Of a stretch of DNA of 64,000 bases, positions 45,320-54,935 are shown piece after piece. The position numbers were made by a program, and so were the translations under genes. The notes under the pieces are model-generated. The model was not told where the DNA came from. It was given only the letters and a program-made list of their open reading frames with translations, and searched no databases. How positions within the stretch are numbered: position 1 is the stretch's first letter; each line of letters starts with the position of its first letter. Source of the DNA: Paraburkholderia bonniea (GTDB lineage: Bacteria; Pseudomonadota; Gammaproteobacteria; Burkholderiales; Burkholderiaceae); contig NZ_QPEQ01000002.1 in assembly GCF_009455625.1 (NCBI RefSeq), positions 310,001 to 374,000 of the forward strand. Reading direction: 5' to 3'.

Positions 45320-45435
45320 TGGCGCGCCATGATTTACCGCAGCGGGAAGAAAGCGGCATGAGAAACGATTCTGGGTTTTCGCATACGCCGTCTCTAATCC
45401 CATTGATTATGGATAACTTACGAGCTGTTCGATGA
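45319..45435 (+). CDS. 38-residue ORF linking immunity and lipase scar (copy 2)
   Basis: Same sequence and overlaps as the ORF at 42241-42357. Here its stop overlaps the start of the deleted third lipase. Confidence 0.3.
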   Translation: MARHDLPQREESGMRNDSGFSHTPSLIPLIMDNLRAVR

Positions 45436-45541
45436 GTGACCACACACCAGACTCAACTGCTTCGATCATCCATGGACCCGCTGGGCGACGCTGTACAGCA
45501 TGGCCCAGATTGCGCACAGCATCGGGAAGAAAACAACATGA
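45432..45541 (+). pseudogene. deletion scar of a third Tle4-like lipase
   Basis: The first 24-25 bases of a lipase gene (MSDHTPDS) are joined directly to the last ~85 bases (from ctgcttcgatcatcc, encoding the CFDHPWTRWATLYSMAQIAHS tail in another frame). Comparison with copy 2 shows a loss equivalent to 1747 bases, which is not a multiple of three, so the frame is broken. The intact immunity gene that follows is therefore an orphan. Confidence 0.88.
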
Positions 45542-46650
45542 GCCGCTATCCAAACCCCTCGCGCGTGCTGCGTGCATCGCTTTTTTTTCTAATGTGCAGC
45601 CTGTCCGCCTGCGTGTGGGCAGGCCCTCTGGAGCCTGTGATGACAAATAACCCGCTGCTTGCTGACCCGCGTCCATGGTGCATTGGCCGTCTTGTGATCG
45701 ACCGGACTGTGCATGGCGAATTGAGCTATGAAAAGTACGAATACTGGGGTGACAAGATCGAGATTACCCACGGTGTCAGTGTCGGAACTTTTCAGCATAT
45801 GGTCAGCACCCGTGAGAACGAGCTGCGCACTAAAAAAAGGACGGGTTCTATCTCATACAAGGCAATGCTGGCCAGGGGACTAAAGTCCATGATCTTCGAG
45901 ACGGACACACCCTGGCTTGAACAGGCCGTGTCACCAACAAAAACTTCCCGCCTGTTGATTTTTAAAGAGGATAGTGGAAGGCCCGATGCCCTCCTCACCC
46001 AGGAAGTTTATGTCCTGGCTGGCAGCACCATGCTGGTCATGACGCATCTTCTCAGGCATAGCGACATTCAGCGGTCTATCCAGCTCAGTACGGATGTCTA
46101 CCCGTACATCACCCACCGCGACAACTGGAGCATCCCGACCGAACGCGGTTTCTGCATCGACGGAGCCCTGATCGGTGGCCCTTCGCGCAACAGCGAACTC
46201 GCCGAACAAACCATCGTGCTGCAACCGGGGCGACCCTCTGCCTTCGTGATCAAAACACGCAGTGCACTAGATATCGATCAGCAAGCCTCACTGCTCAAGA
46301 GCTTGCCGGAATTGCGCCGAACCTTGCGTGAGCAAGGTTATGGCAGCGTGCAGATTTTGCGCGAAGGCAAGCGCCAGGTTGCAGGCATGGAGGTGGAAGA
46401 AGTTTTGTTTTCCATCAAGGAAGGAGCGATCCAACTGTTTCGCTTCTATCTGCTGATGCCGGGTGTCTATCACTCAACACTACAGCCACACACTGAAATC
46501 CAGTTGATGCTGGGAGATGCATTAACGGATGCCGACAAGAGCAGTGGTGTAAAGCCCGATGAAGTGTCTTCCCCCGTCGATGAAGCCGGTGCCCTCGAGG
46601 TATGGGACACGCTGCTTAACAGCCTGCGCGTGAGACCGGGGGCGTTGTGA
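45538..46650 (+). CDS. tli4: Tli4-like immunity lipoprotein, copy 3 (orphan, mosaic)
   Basis: A 370-residue lipoprotein. Residues 1-80 match copy 1 (DRTVHGELSYEK), 82-137 match copy 2 (VGTFQHMVSTRE through AVSPTKTS, except Lys100), and 138 to the end match copy 1 again (EIQLMLGDALTDADKSSG). It is a recombinant of the two. Its lipase partner is deleted, so it could protect against sister-cell lipases or broaden immunity. Confidence 0.82.
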   Translation: MSRYPNPSRVLRASLFFLMCSLSACVWAGPLEPVMTNNPLLADPRPWCIGRLVIDRTVHGELSYEKYEYWGDKIEITHGVSVGTFQHMVSTRENELRTKKRTGSISYKAMLARGLKSMIFETDTPWLEQAVSPTKTSRLLIFKEDSGRPDALLTQEVYVLAGSTMLVMTHLLRHSDIQRSIQLSTDVYPYITHRDNWSIPTERGFCIDGALIGGPSRNSELAEQTIVLQPGRPSAFVIKTRSALDIDQQASLLKSLPELRRTLREQGYGSVQILREGKRQVAGMEVEEVLFSIKEGAIQLFRFYLLMPGVYHSTLQPHTEIQLMLGDALTDADKSSGVKPDEVSSPVDEAGALEVWDTLLNSLRVRPGAL

Positions 46651-46652
46651 TG

Positions 46653-46755
46653 GCCGCCAATGGGTACGAAAAGCGATCGTGATGATGTTGTCCGATTCAC
46701 CAACTGCTTCGATACCGATGGCTCCTCCATCGCACATGCCGCATCCATGCACCAG
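46653..46755 (+). pseudogene. diverged 5' fragment of a further Tle4-like gene
   Basis: The frame reads PMGTKSDRDDVVRF, then DTDGSSIAHAAS, closely parallel to PMGTERGHDEVVRL and DTDGTPIAHATL in copy 2 of the lipase (residues ~19-45). Only this short N-terminal part remains, more diverged than the other copies. It directly precedes a truncated lipoprotein. Confidence 0.65.
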
Positions 46756-46794
46756 ACAGGATTAATCAACCGTCACTTTTCAGGAGACAAAAAA

Positions 46795-46908
46795 ATGAAA
46801 AATTTCATGAAAGCCCTATTCGTTTTGAGCATGCTTATTTCCCTCTCTGCTTGTTGCATTTTCAGTGCGCCAAGCAGCGAATATTGCACCCGCTGGTTTC
46901 GGATATAA
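46795..46908 (+). CDS. truncated small lipoprotein
   Basis: AGGAG precedes an ATG that opens a 37-residue frame with a clear lipoprotein leader (FVLSMLISLSAC, Cys20) followed by CIFSAPSSEYCTRW and an early stop. The region after the stop (to about 47045) still shows protein-like frames, so this is probably the start of a broken lipoprotein gene, perhaps another immunity gene. Function unknown. Confidence 0.45.
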   Translation: MKNFMKALFVLSMLISLSACCIFSAPSSEYCTRWFRI

Positions 46909-47237
46909 GGCTGCCGCTCAAGTGCTGCAACCTTATCGCGCGACTGGCGAAGCGTTATAGCGGATTCGTTTTTTCCGGCAAGCAATAACACTTCTACCGT
47001 GCGGTCTGGAAACACACGGATCATGAAGCCATCACCCCGCAAGCATTAAATACTCGATAGCTGTCGAACGATGTCCAGTGCATTCGCCAGCCTTATTCGA
47101 GCCAGCCACTGACGCCAGTTCAGCACGCATCGTGCGTGTCCGCTTGAAAAACTGGAATACGATTTTTCGCTTTCGACGCAACAGTATGAGTACCTCTATG
47201 CATATCCAGGTACTCAAAGAAAGGAATTTTCCAAACT
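46909..47237. other. gap with probable remnants before the TssM-like gene
   Basis: About 330 bases with no intact gene. The part to 47045 probably derives from the truncated lipoprotein. AGGA at 47219-47222 is the likely ribosome site of the TssM-like gene. Confidence 0.4.
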
Positions 47238-50200
47238 ATGAAGAAGCTTCAGCTAGACCTTGTTTCCATTCTGGTACTTGCACTGCTCATGATGGGCGCC
47301 ATTCTGATCTGGGGTGAGTACCTCGGGATAAAGACACCTGAAGCACGCAGTTTCTGGCTATCGCTAGTGGCCGTTTGCGCCTTGGTATTAGCGCTTATTG
47401 TTTCGTTTGACCGCATGGTCCGCTGGTCAGATGCGGTGCATCGGTTAGGTAAATGGTTGCAGTTGCGCCGGCCAGCAATGGCGGGTACGACGCAGGCCAA
47501 CCTGCTGGCCAAAGTGGATCAGGAGAAATCCACTTCACCAATCTTCGAGCCGCTCCGCCTCGCCTTGCACACCCAGCACGGCTTCTTCTGGCGCTACCGT
47601 CGCCCCTGGCTTTTGCTCACTGGCGACGTTACAGCCATCACCCGCCTGCTCCCCGATCTCGCCGCACAAAACTGGCTCATCACCGCTGACGCCGTGTTGC
47701 TCTGGCATCCCAGCCACGCCAACGGTCAGCCCGACGAAGCCTGGCTCAGGCAGCTCTACAAGCTACGCCGCCGTCGCCCAATAGACGCAGTCATCCTAAC
47801 TATTAACGGAGAAGCCGAACTACCCACCACCTCACACAACAGATACAACCCAAACCCACACCACCTAACCCTCGCCCGCATCGCGCAAACGCTACGCTGG
47901 TCCGCCCCGGTCTACCTGCTCGACGTCGCGCACACCGACGCACCGGCCCATGGCCACACCCCGGTGATTGGCTGCACCTTCCCGCGCCACGCCAATGCCG
48001 CCACGATTGAAGCGCAACTACTCGACCTGCGCACCCGCCTCGGCAGCCGCAGCGTCAAACAGATCGGCCTTAACCGCAGCGACCTTTATCAAGCCACGCT
48101 GTCGAAGCAGCTCGACAGCCGCAGTCACCCGCTGGCGCAATGGCTCACCTCGCTCACGCTGCATCAGCGCCGCACCACCCGCCCGGGCGGTGCATTCTTC
48201 GCGCCGTACCCCACAGCAGGGGCAGAAACCACCAGCCTCGACCTCCCACTCTGGTCCCACCTGGCCGATATCGCGCGCCGTACACGTGGCCAGCGCACCG
48301 GCTGGCATCCGGTGACGGTGTGCGCCATCACCGCATGCAGCGTCATCAGCCTGTGGACCACCGGCATGCTGGTCTCCGGCCTGTCGAACGCGCGCGAGCT
48401 GCATCAGGCTAGTCAGGCCGCGCAAACGCTAGCCACTGCCCCCGATACCGCCGCACAACTTCGCGCGTTGCTCACCTTGCAACAGCAGATCAGCGATCTC
48501 GAAGCCCGCACGCAGCAGCACACGCCCCCGTTGCGTCGCTTCGGCCTGAACCGCGACCGCGAGATTCTCGCCGCGCTATGGCCGCGTTACCAGCAGGCCA
48601 GCCAGCGTCTGCTCGTGCAGCCAGTGCAGCAGAACCTTGAAGCCACGCTGGCCGATCTCGGCCAGATGCCGGCCACGCAAGTCGACACGCAAGTCGATGA
48701 GCCGGCGAACCGCCTCGCCCTCAACGGCCACGCCACGCTTAAAACCTACCTGATGCTGGCCGAACCACAACGTGCTGACGCCGCCTTCCTCACCCCGCAA
48801 CTGGTTCAGCACTGGAGCACTTCGGCCAGCCTGAGCTCCGGCGAAAAATTCGACCTGTCCGAGCGCCTGTTGCGCTTTTACGCACAACGTCTGCCTGCGC
48901 ATGAACCGTGGCGCATTACTCCGCGCCCCGAGATCGTCAACGCAGCGCGGCAAACGTTGCTCGCGGTCACTGGTGTGAAGAACAGCGAAGACACGATCTA
49001 CCAGCGCTTGCTGCAGAGCCTCGGCAACAAGTACCCGGACCAGACGCTGGCCTCGCTGAGCGCAGGCACCGATACCCGTGGATTGCTGCGCAGCACGGCG
49101 AGTGTGCCGGGTGCGTTCACGCGTCAGGCTTACGAAGGATCGTTATCCTCAGCCATTGACGAAGCCGCGCAACGCAACGACATCGCCCACGACTGGGTGC
49201 TAACGGGCACTACGCCGCAGACCCACGCACCCTCCGCACCCACTGCCGATGCTCTTAAAACCGCGCTGACACAGCGCTATTTCAGCGACTACGCCAGCCA
49301 CTGGCAGCGCTTCATGAACACGCTGCAATGGGCGCCCGCGCCGACCCTGCCCAGTGCCATCGAGCAGCTCACGCAAATGGCCGACGCCCGCCAGTCGCCG
49401 GTGCTCGCGTTGATGAAATCGCTCGACTGGCAGGGCCGGGCGGGGATATTGCAGGATTCGCTCTCCGACACACTGGTGAGCAAGGCGCAAACCGTCTTCG
49501 CTAAAAAAACGGCCGCCCCGGATACGTTCAAGCCGATGGCGGCAGGCCCGCTCGCGGCCTCCTTTGGCCCGGTGCGGCAACTGGTGGCCGCGGATCCCGC
49601 GACAACGATGCAAAGCGACCTGAGCCTGCAGCGCTTCATGGAACGCGTGACCACGCTGCGCCTGAAACTGCAGCAAATCAGCGACAGCCCCGACGCCGAT
49701 ACCCAGGCCCGGCAGATGGCGCAGGCGCTGTTTCAGGGCAAGGGCTCGACGCTGGCCGACACCCAGGCCTACGCGCAACTCGTGGCCGCGAGCCTCGGCG
49801 CGCAGTGGGCGGGCCTGGGCGACACGCTGTTCGTGCGGCCGGTTTCCCAGGCTACGCGCACCGTGCTGCAACCAGCGCAGGCCAGCCTGAACGATGCGTG
49901 GCAACAAACCATCGGCATCACGTGGCAGCGCGCGTTCGCCGGGCGCTATCCATTCGCTGGCACCCCGAATGATGCGTCAGTGGCCGAACTCACGCGCTTT
50001 CTGCGGCGTGATGGCGGGCTGATTCCAGCGTTCCTCGGCACGCAGCTCGCAGGTGTGCTGGAACTACAGGGCGACCGCTGGATGCCAGTCGCGCGCGACA
50101 GCCAGGCGCTGGCGTTCGACCCGGCGTTCCTGCGCGCAGTGAACACGCTGCAACGCCTCGCGGGCCCGCTGCTGGCCAGTGGCGAGGCGCATTACCGTTT

Positions 50201-50861
50201 CGAACTCAAGCCGGTGCCGACGCCGGGCATTACCGATACCGTGCTGACGCTTGATGGCCAGAAGCTGCATTACTACAACCAGCGCGAGACCTGGCAGACG
50301 ATGGCGTGGCCGTCAAACGACCCGCAGGCTACCGGCACCCGGCTGCAATGGCAGACAGCGCAGGCGGGCACGAACAAACACTTCGAGTTCAGCGGACGCT
50401 GGGGGTTGATAAGGATGCTGGAGCAGGCGGAGGTGGAGCCGCTCGACGGCGCGCTCACGCAACTGACCTGGCAGGCTCGGCCTGATACCTGGGATACCAA
50501 ATTGGCATCGTCTGGTGTTGAAACCAGCGCAACGCAACAGCAGGCGGAGCAGGCGGAGCAGGCGAATGAACCTGATCCACAGAGCCTGACCGCGCATGGC
50601 CCGCGCGCGGCTGCACCGGAAGTGCTGACGTATCCGGTCCGTTACCAGATGCGTACTGAGGCAGGTCAGGGCCCGCTTGAACTGCTGGCGCTAAGGGGCT
50701 TCGTGCTGCCGCAGCGGATTTTTATAGAACCGGGCGGGAAGGCTCCGGCGGGCACGCGGCAAACCGCTCGCAGTAATACGCGGCCACCGTTGCCACCGTT
50801 GCCACAAGCCGCACTGGAAGCGGCCCGCCATGCGGTGGTGCCGCTGCCTGAAGACCTTTGA
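47238..50861 (+). CDS. orphan TssM/IcmF-like type VI membrane protein
   Basis: A 1207-residue inner-membrane protein. Two N-terminal membrane segments (about 8-29 and 39-58) and a third near 356-378 bracket a cytosolic domain, and a long periplasmic part follows with an ImcF-related organisation and a C-terminal beta-rich domain. It resembles TssM/IcmF, but the nucleotide-binding P-loop expected in the cytosolic domain is absent: the segment reads LLTGDVTAITRLLPD where TssM has GxxGxGKT. It is the last gene of the vgrG island rather than part of a core cluster, so it may be a divergent accessory. The C-terminus is Pro-rich. Confidence 0.75.
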   Translation: MKKLQLDLVSILVLALLMMGAILIWGEYLGIKTPEARSFWLSLVAVCALVLALIVSFDRMVRWSDAVHRLGKWLQLRRPAMAGTTQANLLAKVDQEKSTSPIFEPLRLALHTQHGFFWRYRRPWLLLTGDVTAITRLLPDLAAQNWLITADAVLLWHPSHANGQPDEAWLRQLYKLRRRRPIDAVILTINGEAELPTTSHNRYNPNPHHLTLARIAQTLRWSAPVYLLDVAHTDAPAHGHTPVIGCTFPRHANAATIEAQLLDLRTRLGSRSVKQIGLNRSDLYQATLSKQLDSRSHPLAQWLTSLTLHQRRTTRPGGAFFAPYPTAGAETTSLDLPLWSHLADIARRTRGQRTGWHPVTVCAITACSVISLWTTGMLVSGLSNARELHQASQAAQTLATAPDTAAQLRALLTLQQQISDLEARTQQHTPPLRRFGLNRDREILAALWPRYQQASQRLLVQPVQQNLEATLADLGQMPATQVDTQVDEPANRLALNGHATLKTYLMLAEPQRADAAFLTPQLVQHWSTSASLSSGEKFDLSERLLRFYAQRLPAHEPWRITPRPEIVNAARQTLLAVTGVKNSEDTIYQRLLQSLGNKYPDQTLASLSAGTDTRGLLRSTASVPGAFTRQAYEGSLSSAIDEAAQRNDIAHDWVLTGTTPQTHAPSAPTADALKTALTQRYFSDYASHWQRFMNTLQWAPAPTLPSAIEQLTQMADARQSPVLALMKSLDWQGRAGILQDSLSDTLVSKAQTVFAKKTAAPDTFKPMAAGPLAASFGPVRQLVAADPATTMQSDLSLQRFMERVTTLRLKLQQISDSPDADTQARQMAQALFQGKGSTLADTQAYAQLVAASLGAQWAGLGDTLFVRPVSQATRTVLQPAQASLNDAWQQTIGITWQRAFAGRYPFAGTPNDASVAELTRFLRRDGGLIPAFLGTQLAGVLELQGDRWMPVARDSQALAFDPAFLRAVNTLQRLAGPLLASGEAHYRFELKPVPTPGITDTVLTLDGQKLHYYNQRETWQTMAWPSNDPQATGTRLQWQTAQAGTNKHFEFSGRWGLIRMLEQAEVEPLDGALTQLTWQARPDTWDTKLASSGVETSATQQQAEQAEQANEPDPQSLTAHGPRAAAPEVLTYPVRYQMRTEAGQGPLELLALRGFVLPQRIFIEPGGKAPAGTRQTARSNTRPPLPPLPQAALEAARHAVVPLPEDL

Positions 50862-50997
50862 CGATCTTTGAAAACCTCTAGCACGCAATGCGATCTGCTC
50901 ACCACATTCCCGGTGCTAACCCATTCCTGCCATTGGCTAGCCGCTCCATCACGTCTAACCCGGATATCGTTCAAACCTGCTAAATATCAAAAGCGCA

Positions 50998-51735
50998 TCA
51001 GCTACTCTTAACCGGAGCCGTCGAGCCCGCCTCAGCCCGCCGCAACGCATCCGCCACGTCATGATGCAACTGCTGCAGCGCTGCAACCCGTGCATCGGGC
51101 GGTTGCAGCGCTTGCCAGAGCACTTCGGTCAACTGCGCCGCGGTCGCTTCAAGATCCATCCCGGTACGCCGCTGCGTCAACGTCGCATCCCACAGCACAT
51201 GCTCCATCGGCCCGAACACCATTGAACGCAGCAGCCGTAATGGGATATCGCGCCGGATCTGGCCGTTGTCCTGACCGCGCGCCAGCACCGCCATCAAGGG
51301 CGCGGTATAGCGTCGCTGCAGCTCGGTCAGGGTTTCACTCAGTGCGTGATGTTGCGCACGTCCCTCGGATAGCACCAGTGCGCACAAACCTGCGCCATGC
51401 ACCAGCATCAGCCGCAAATGCGTTTGCACGATGAAAGCGAACTGCTGCCGCACGCTGCCATCAGATGGCAGGCCTGCCTCAATTGCCGCGATGATCTCGT
51501 CGTACCAGTCGTGAATCACGCGCGCGCATAACTCGCGCTTGCCGCGAAAGTAGCTGAACACCGTGGCTTCTGCAATGCCGACGCGCTGTGCGATTTCTGC
51601 CGTGGTGGCGCGCTCGTAACCTTTCTCGCTGAATACCTCGCGTCCGGCTTGAAGAATCTCCTGGACGCGCTGCTGCGATTTGCGGCCAACGGGTTGCCAG
51701 CGAGCCTGGGAGGGGGCGGGCCGGGTTTCTTCCAT
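50998..51735 (-). CDS. TetR family regulator, probable regulator of the liu operon
   Basis: A 245-residue TetR-type repressor. The N-terminal helix-turn-helix reads ILQAGREVFSEKGYERATTAEIAQRVGIAEATVFSYFRGKRELCARVI. The rest is helical and ligand-binding. It is divergent from the isovaleryl-CoA dehydrogenase operon across a 266-base gap with a palindromic site, the arrangement described for LiuQ-type regulators of leucine catabolism in betaproteobacteria. The assignment to liu is inference from position. Confidence 0.78.
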   Translation of the reverse strand: MEETRPAPSQARWQPVGRKSQQRVQEILQAGREVFSEKGYERATTAEIAQRVGIAEATVFSYFRGKRELCARVIHDWYDEIIAAIEAGLPSDGSVRQQFAFIVQTHLRLMLVHGAGLCALVLSEGRAQHHALSETLTELQRRYTAPLMAVLARGQDNGQIRRDIPLRLLRSMVFGPMEHVLWDATLTQRRTGMDLEATAAQLTEVLWQALQPPDARVAALQQLHHDVADALRRAEAGSTAPVKSS

Positions 51736-51859
51736 GACCTGAGTCCTATTCAGATTTCATATTGATTTAATACGGTCAATGAGCATGGTAATGATTTTAT
51801 GAGCTATAAAAACGCTTAATACCCATTTCATCAGATCTGAGTATGACTCAAAATACCTA

Positions 51860-51875
51860 TTGACGTATACGGCAA
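51860..51875. promoter_or_regulatory. palindromic operator candidate upstream of liuA
   Basis: The imperfect 16-base palindrome ttgacgtatacggcaa lies 127 bases before the liuA ATG, in the TetR-liuA gap. Its half-sites TTGACG/TTGCCG resemble operators proposed for liu regulators. Confidence 0.4.
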
Positions 51876-52001
51876 TCTAGCGTGAAATTCGCGCTTCGTG
51901 AGGTGTCACGCACCGGCCTTGGCGCGTCGCCCCAGGCATCCCAACCGGCAGCCTCGGCTGTATGCACGGCCCGTTGCTGTCAGCGAATTCAGGAGATCTT
52001 C

Positions 52002-53183
52002 ATGACCCGTCTGCCCGGCTTGCAATTCCCGCTCGGTGAAGAGATCGAGATGCTGCGCGATAGCGTCGCCAGCTTTGCCGCTAAAGAAATCGCCCCACGG
52101 GCCAGCGAGATCGACCGCACCGACCAGTTTCCGATGGACCTATGGCGCAAGTTCGGCGAACTTGGTGTGCTCGGTATGACGGTGGGTGAAGAGTACGGCG
52201 GAGCCAACATGGGTTACACCGCGCACATGGTGGCGATGGAAGAGATCTCTCGCGCTTCGGCATCAGTTGGCTTGTCGTATGGCGCGCATTCCAACCTGTG
52301 CGTGAACCAGATCCAGCGTAATGGCAGCGCTGCGCAAAAGCAGCGCTATCTCCCCAAGCTAGTGTCCGGCGAGCATATCGGCGCGCTGGCGATGAGCGAG
52401 CCGAACGCCGGGTCGGATGTGGTCGGCATGAAGCTGCGCGCGGAGCGCAAGGGCGATCACTACATGCTGAACGGCACCAAAATGTGGATCACTAACGGTC
52501 CTGATTGCGACACCCTGGTGGTCTACGCCAAAACCGATGTGGCGGCAGGTGCGCGAGGCATGAGCGCGTTCATCGTCGAAAAAGGCATGAAGGGTTTTTC
52601 GGTGGCGCAAAAGCTCGACAAGCTCGGTATGCGAGGCTCACATACCGGCGAGCTGGTGTTCGAGAACGTCGAAGTGCCGGTTGAGAATCTGCTTGGTGAA
52701 CTCAACGGTGGCGTCAAGGTGCTGATGAGTGGTCTGGACTACGAGCGCGCGGTGCTCGCCGGTGGTCCAGCGGGGATCATGGTGGCCGTGATGGATGCCG
52801 TGGTGCCCTACATTCATGAACGCCAGCAGTTTGGCCAGGCGATTGGTGAGTTTCAACTGATCCAGGGCAAGGTGGCCGATCTGTACACCACGTTGCAGGC
52901 AAGCCGCGCGTACCTGTACGCAGTAGGGCGGCAACTCGACACCTTGGGCGCGGAGCATGTGCGGCACATGCGTAAAGACTGCGCGGGCGTGATTCTCTAC
53001 ACCGCCGAAAAAGCCACGTGGATGGCCGGCGAAGCGATCCAGATTCTGGGCGGCAATGGCTACATCAATGACTATCCCGTGGGGCGTTTATGGCGTGATG
53101 CCAAGCTCTACGAGATTGGCGCGGGCACGAGCGAGATTCGCCGCATGCTGATTGGCCGCGAACTCTTTTCTGAAACCTGCTGA
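52002..53183 (+). CDS. liuA: isovaleryl-CoA dehydrogenase
   Basis: A 393-residue acyl-CoA dehydrogenase. Family blocks are [34 protein letters not shown] and [13 protein letters not shown]. The catalytic base is Glu248 in [18 protein letters not shown], the position specific to isovaleryl-CoA dehydrogenases, and the C-terminus ends with [16 protein letters not shown]. It converts isovaleryl-CoA to 3-methylcrotonyl-CoA. The start at 52002 follows AGGAG by six bases; a 40-residue upstream extension is not family-like. First gene of liuABCD. Confidence 0.9.
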   Translation: MTRLPGLQFPLGEEIEMLRDSVASFAAKEIAPRASEIDRTDQFPMDLWRKFGELGVLGMTVGEEYGGANMGYTAHMVAMEEISRASASVGLSYGAHSNLCVNQIQRNGSAAQKQRYLPKLVSGEHIGALAMSEPNAGSDVVGMKLRAERKGDHYMLNGTKMWITNGPDCDTLVVYAKTDVAAGARGMSAFIVEKGMKGFSVAQKLDKLGMRGSHTGELVFENVEVPVENLLGELNGGVKVLMSGLDYERAVLAGGPAGIMVAVMDAVVPYIHERQQFGQAIGEFQLIQGKVADLYTTLQASRAYLYAVGRQLDTLGAEHVRHMRKDCAGVILYTAEKATWMAGEAIQILGGNGYINDYPVGRLWRDAKLYEIGAGTSEIRRMLIGRELFSETC

Positions 53184-53292
53184 TGCGAGGACGATAGGAC
53201 GTGGGGACGCGAGCATGTGAATGCATTGAGTCCGATTTGCCGTTCTATCTACCCCGTCCAATCTTTTCAGAAATTTTCAGGAGCGTCACACG

Positions 53293-54900
53293 ATGCCGGT
53301 GATCGAAAGCAAACTGAACTCGCGTGCAGATGAATTCCGCGCCAACGCCGCTGCGCTCGAAGCGCTGGTCGCTGACTTACGCGAGAAAACCGCGCGGCTC
53401 GCTATTGGCGGCTCGCAGGCGGCACGTGACAAACACGTCGCGCGTGGCAAGCTGCTGCCGCGTGAACGGGTCGCGCAACTGCTCGATCCCGGCACGCCAT
53501 TTCTGGAGCTGTCACCACTCGCGGCTTACGGCATGTACAACGACGAAGCGCCTGGTGCGGGGCTGATCTGCGGCATCGGCCGCATCGCGGGCCAAACCTG
53601 TGTGGTGGTGTGCAATGACGCGACCGTCAAAGGCGGCACCTACTATCCGCTAAGCGTGAAAAAACACGTGCGCGCCCAGGAGATCGCCGCCGAAAATCGT
53701 TTGCCCTGCATCTATCTGGTGGATTCAGGCGGTGCCAACCTGCCGAACCAGGACGAAGTGTTTCCCGACCGCGATCACTTCGGCCGGATTTTCTATAACC
53801 AGGCCAATCTGTCCGCTGCGGGGATTGCGCAGATTGCAGTGGTGATGGGCTCTTGCACTGCCGGTGGCGCGTACGTTCCGGCGATGAGCGATGAATCCAT
53901 CATCGTGCGCGATCAGGGCACGATTTTTCTCGGTGGCCCGCCACTGGTTAAAGCCGCCACTGGCGAAGAGGTCAGCGCGGAAGACCTCGGCGGTGGCGAT
54001 GTGCATACGCGTCTGTCCGGTGTGGTCGATCATCTGGCGCAAAACGATGCGCATGCGCTGGTGCTGGCACGCGATATCGTGGCTCGCCTCAATCGCCCGC
54101 TGGCCGATGCCTGGCAGCGGCAGCCGCCGAAGCCGCCGCGTTACGCGCCGGAAACCCTGTACGGCGTGATTCCGGCTGATACCCGCAAGCCGTTCGATAT
54201 CCGTGAAGTGATTGCCCGGATCGTCGATGACTCCGCCTTTGATGAATTCAAGGCGCGTTACGGCACGACGCTCGTCACGGGTTTTGCGCATGTGTGGGGT
54301 CATCCGGTGGGCATCGTGGCCAATAACGGCATTCTTTTTTCCGAGTCCGCGCTGAAGGGCACGCACTTTATCGAACTGTGCTGCCAGCGCAAGATTCCGC
54401 TGATTTTTCTGCAGAACATCACCGGCTTCATGGTCGGGCGCAAGTACGAAAACGAGGGCATCGCGCGCAACGGCGCGAAGATGGTGACGGCCGTGGCCAC
54501 GGCGAAAGTGCCGAAGTTCACGGTCATCATCGGCGGCTCGTTTGGCGCGGGGAACTACGGCATGTGCGGCCGGGCGTACTCGCCGCGTTTTCTGTGGATG
54601 TGGCCCAACGCGCGGATCTCGGTGATGGGCGGTGAACAGGCCGCATCGGTGCTGGCGACGGTCAAACGCGATGGCGTCGAAGCGAAAGGCGGCACGTGGA
54701 GCGCGGAGCAGGAAGCAGCGTTCAAACAGCCGGTGCTGGAGCAATACGAGCACCAGGGGCACCCGTATTACGCCAGTGCACGGCTGTGGGACGACGGCGT
54801 GATTGATCCGGCGCAAACCCGCGATGTGCTGGGGCTTGGCTTGTCGGCCGCGTTGCATGCGCCGGTGGAAGACACGCGTTTCGGCGTATTCAGAATGTGA
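53293..54900 (+). CDS. liuB: methylcrotonyl-CoA carboxylase beta subunit
   Basis: A 535-residue carboxyltransferase. It has the acyl-CoA site [51 protein letters not shown] and the biotin-side block [26 protein letters not shown] with [20 protein letters not shown]. With LiuD it carboxylates 3-methylcrotonyl-CoA. The length is normal. It lies 109 bases after liuA. Confidence 0.92.
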   Translation: MPVIESKLNSRADEFRANAAALEALVADLREKTARLAIGGSQAARDKHVARGKLLPRERVAQLLDPGTPFLELSPLAAYGMYNDEAPGAGLICGIGRIAGQTCVVVCNDATVKGGTYYPLSVKKHVRAQEIAAENRLPCIYLVDSGGANLPNQDEVFPDRDHFGRIFYNQANLSAAGIAQIAVVMGSCTAGGAYVPAMSDESIIVRDQGTIFLGGPPLVKAATGEEVSAEDLGGGDVHTRLSGVVDHLAQNDAHALVLARDIVARLNRPLADAWQRQPPKPPRYAPETLYGVIPADTRKPFDIREVIARIVDDSAFDEFKARYGTTLVTGFAHVWGHPVGIVANNGILFSESALKGTHFIELCCQRKIPLIFLQNITGFMVGRKYENEGIARNGAKMVTAVATAKVPKFTVIIGGSFGAGNYGMCGRAYSPRFLWMWPNARISVMGGEQAASVLATVKRDGVEAKGGTWSAEQEAAFKQPVLEQYEHQGHPYYASARLWDDGVIDPAQTRDVLGLGLSAALHAPVEDTRFGVFRM

Positions 54901-54935
54901 GCCGCGAGGCTGAATTTCTCAAGGATCCCAAAGCG

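Larger units (their letters stand above)
39412..46650 (+). repeat. tandemly amplified tle4-tli4 module
   Basis: The lipase-immunity unit recurs with an offset of 3078 bases between units 1 and 2. Unit 3 is offset by 1331 bases from unit 2 because 1747 bases of its lipase are missing. Spacers 42242-42353 and 45320-45431 are identical or nearly so. Homologous recombination between units is expected to change copy number. Confidence 0.9.

Noticed and set aside
45432..45650. 72-residue ORF starting with the lipase N-terminus
   Set aside because: It is the out-of-frame product of the deletion scar, not a real gene.
46660..46908. 82-residue ORF as one protein
   Set aside because: It fuses a lipase fragment to a lipoprotein leader that has its own ATG and ribosome site at 46795; the two parts are better read separately.
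53725..54858. 377-residue leftward frame across liuB
   Set aside because: It is antisense to a full-length carboxyltransferase and has Arg/His-rich composition.
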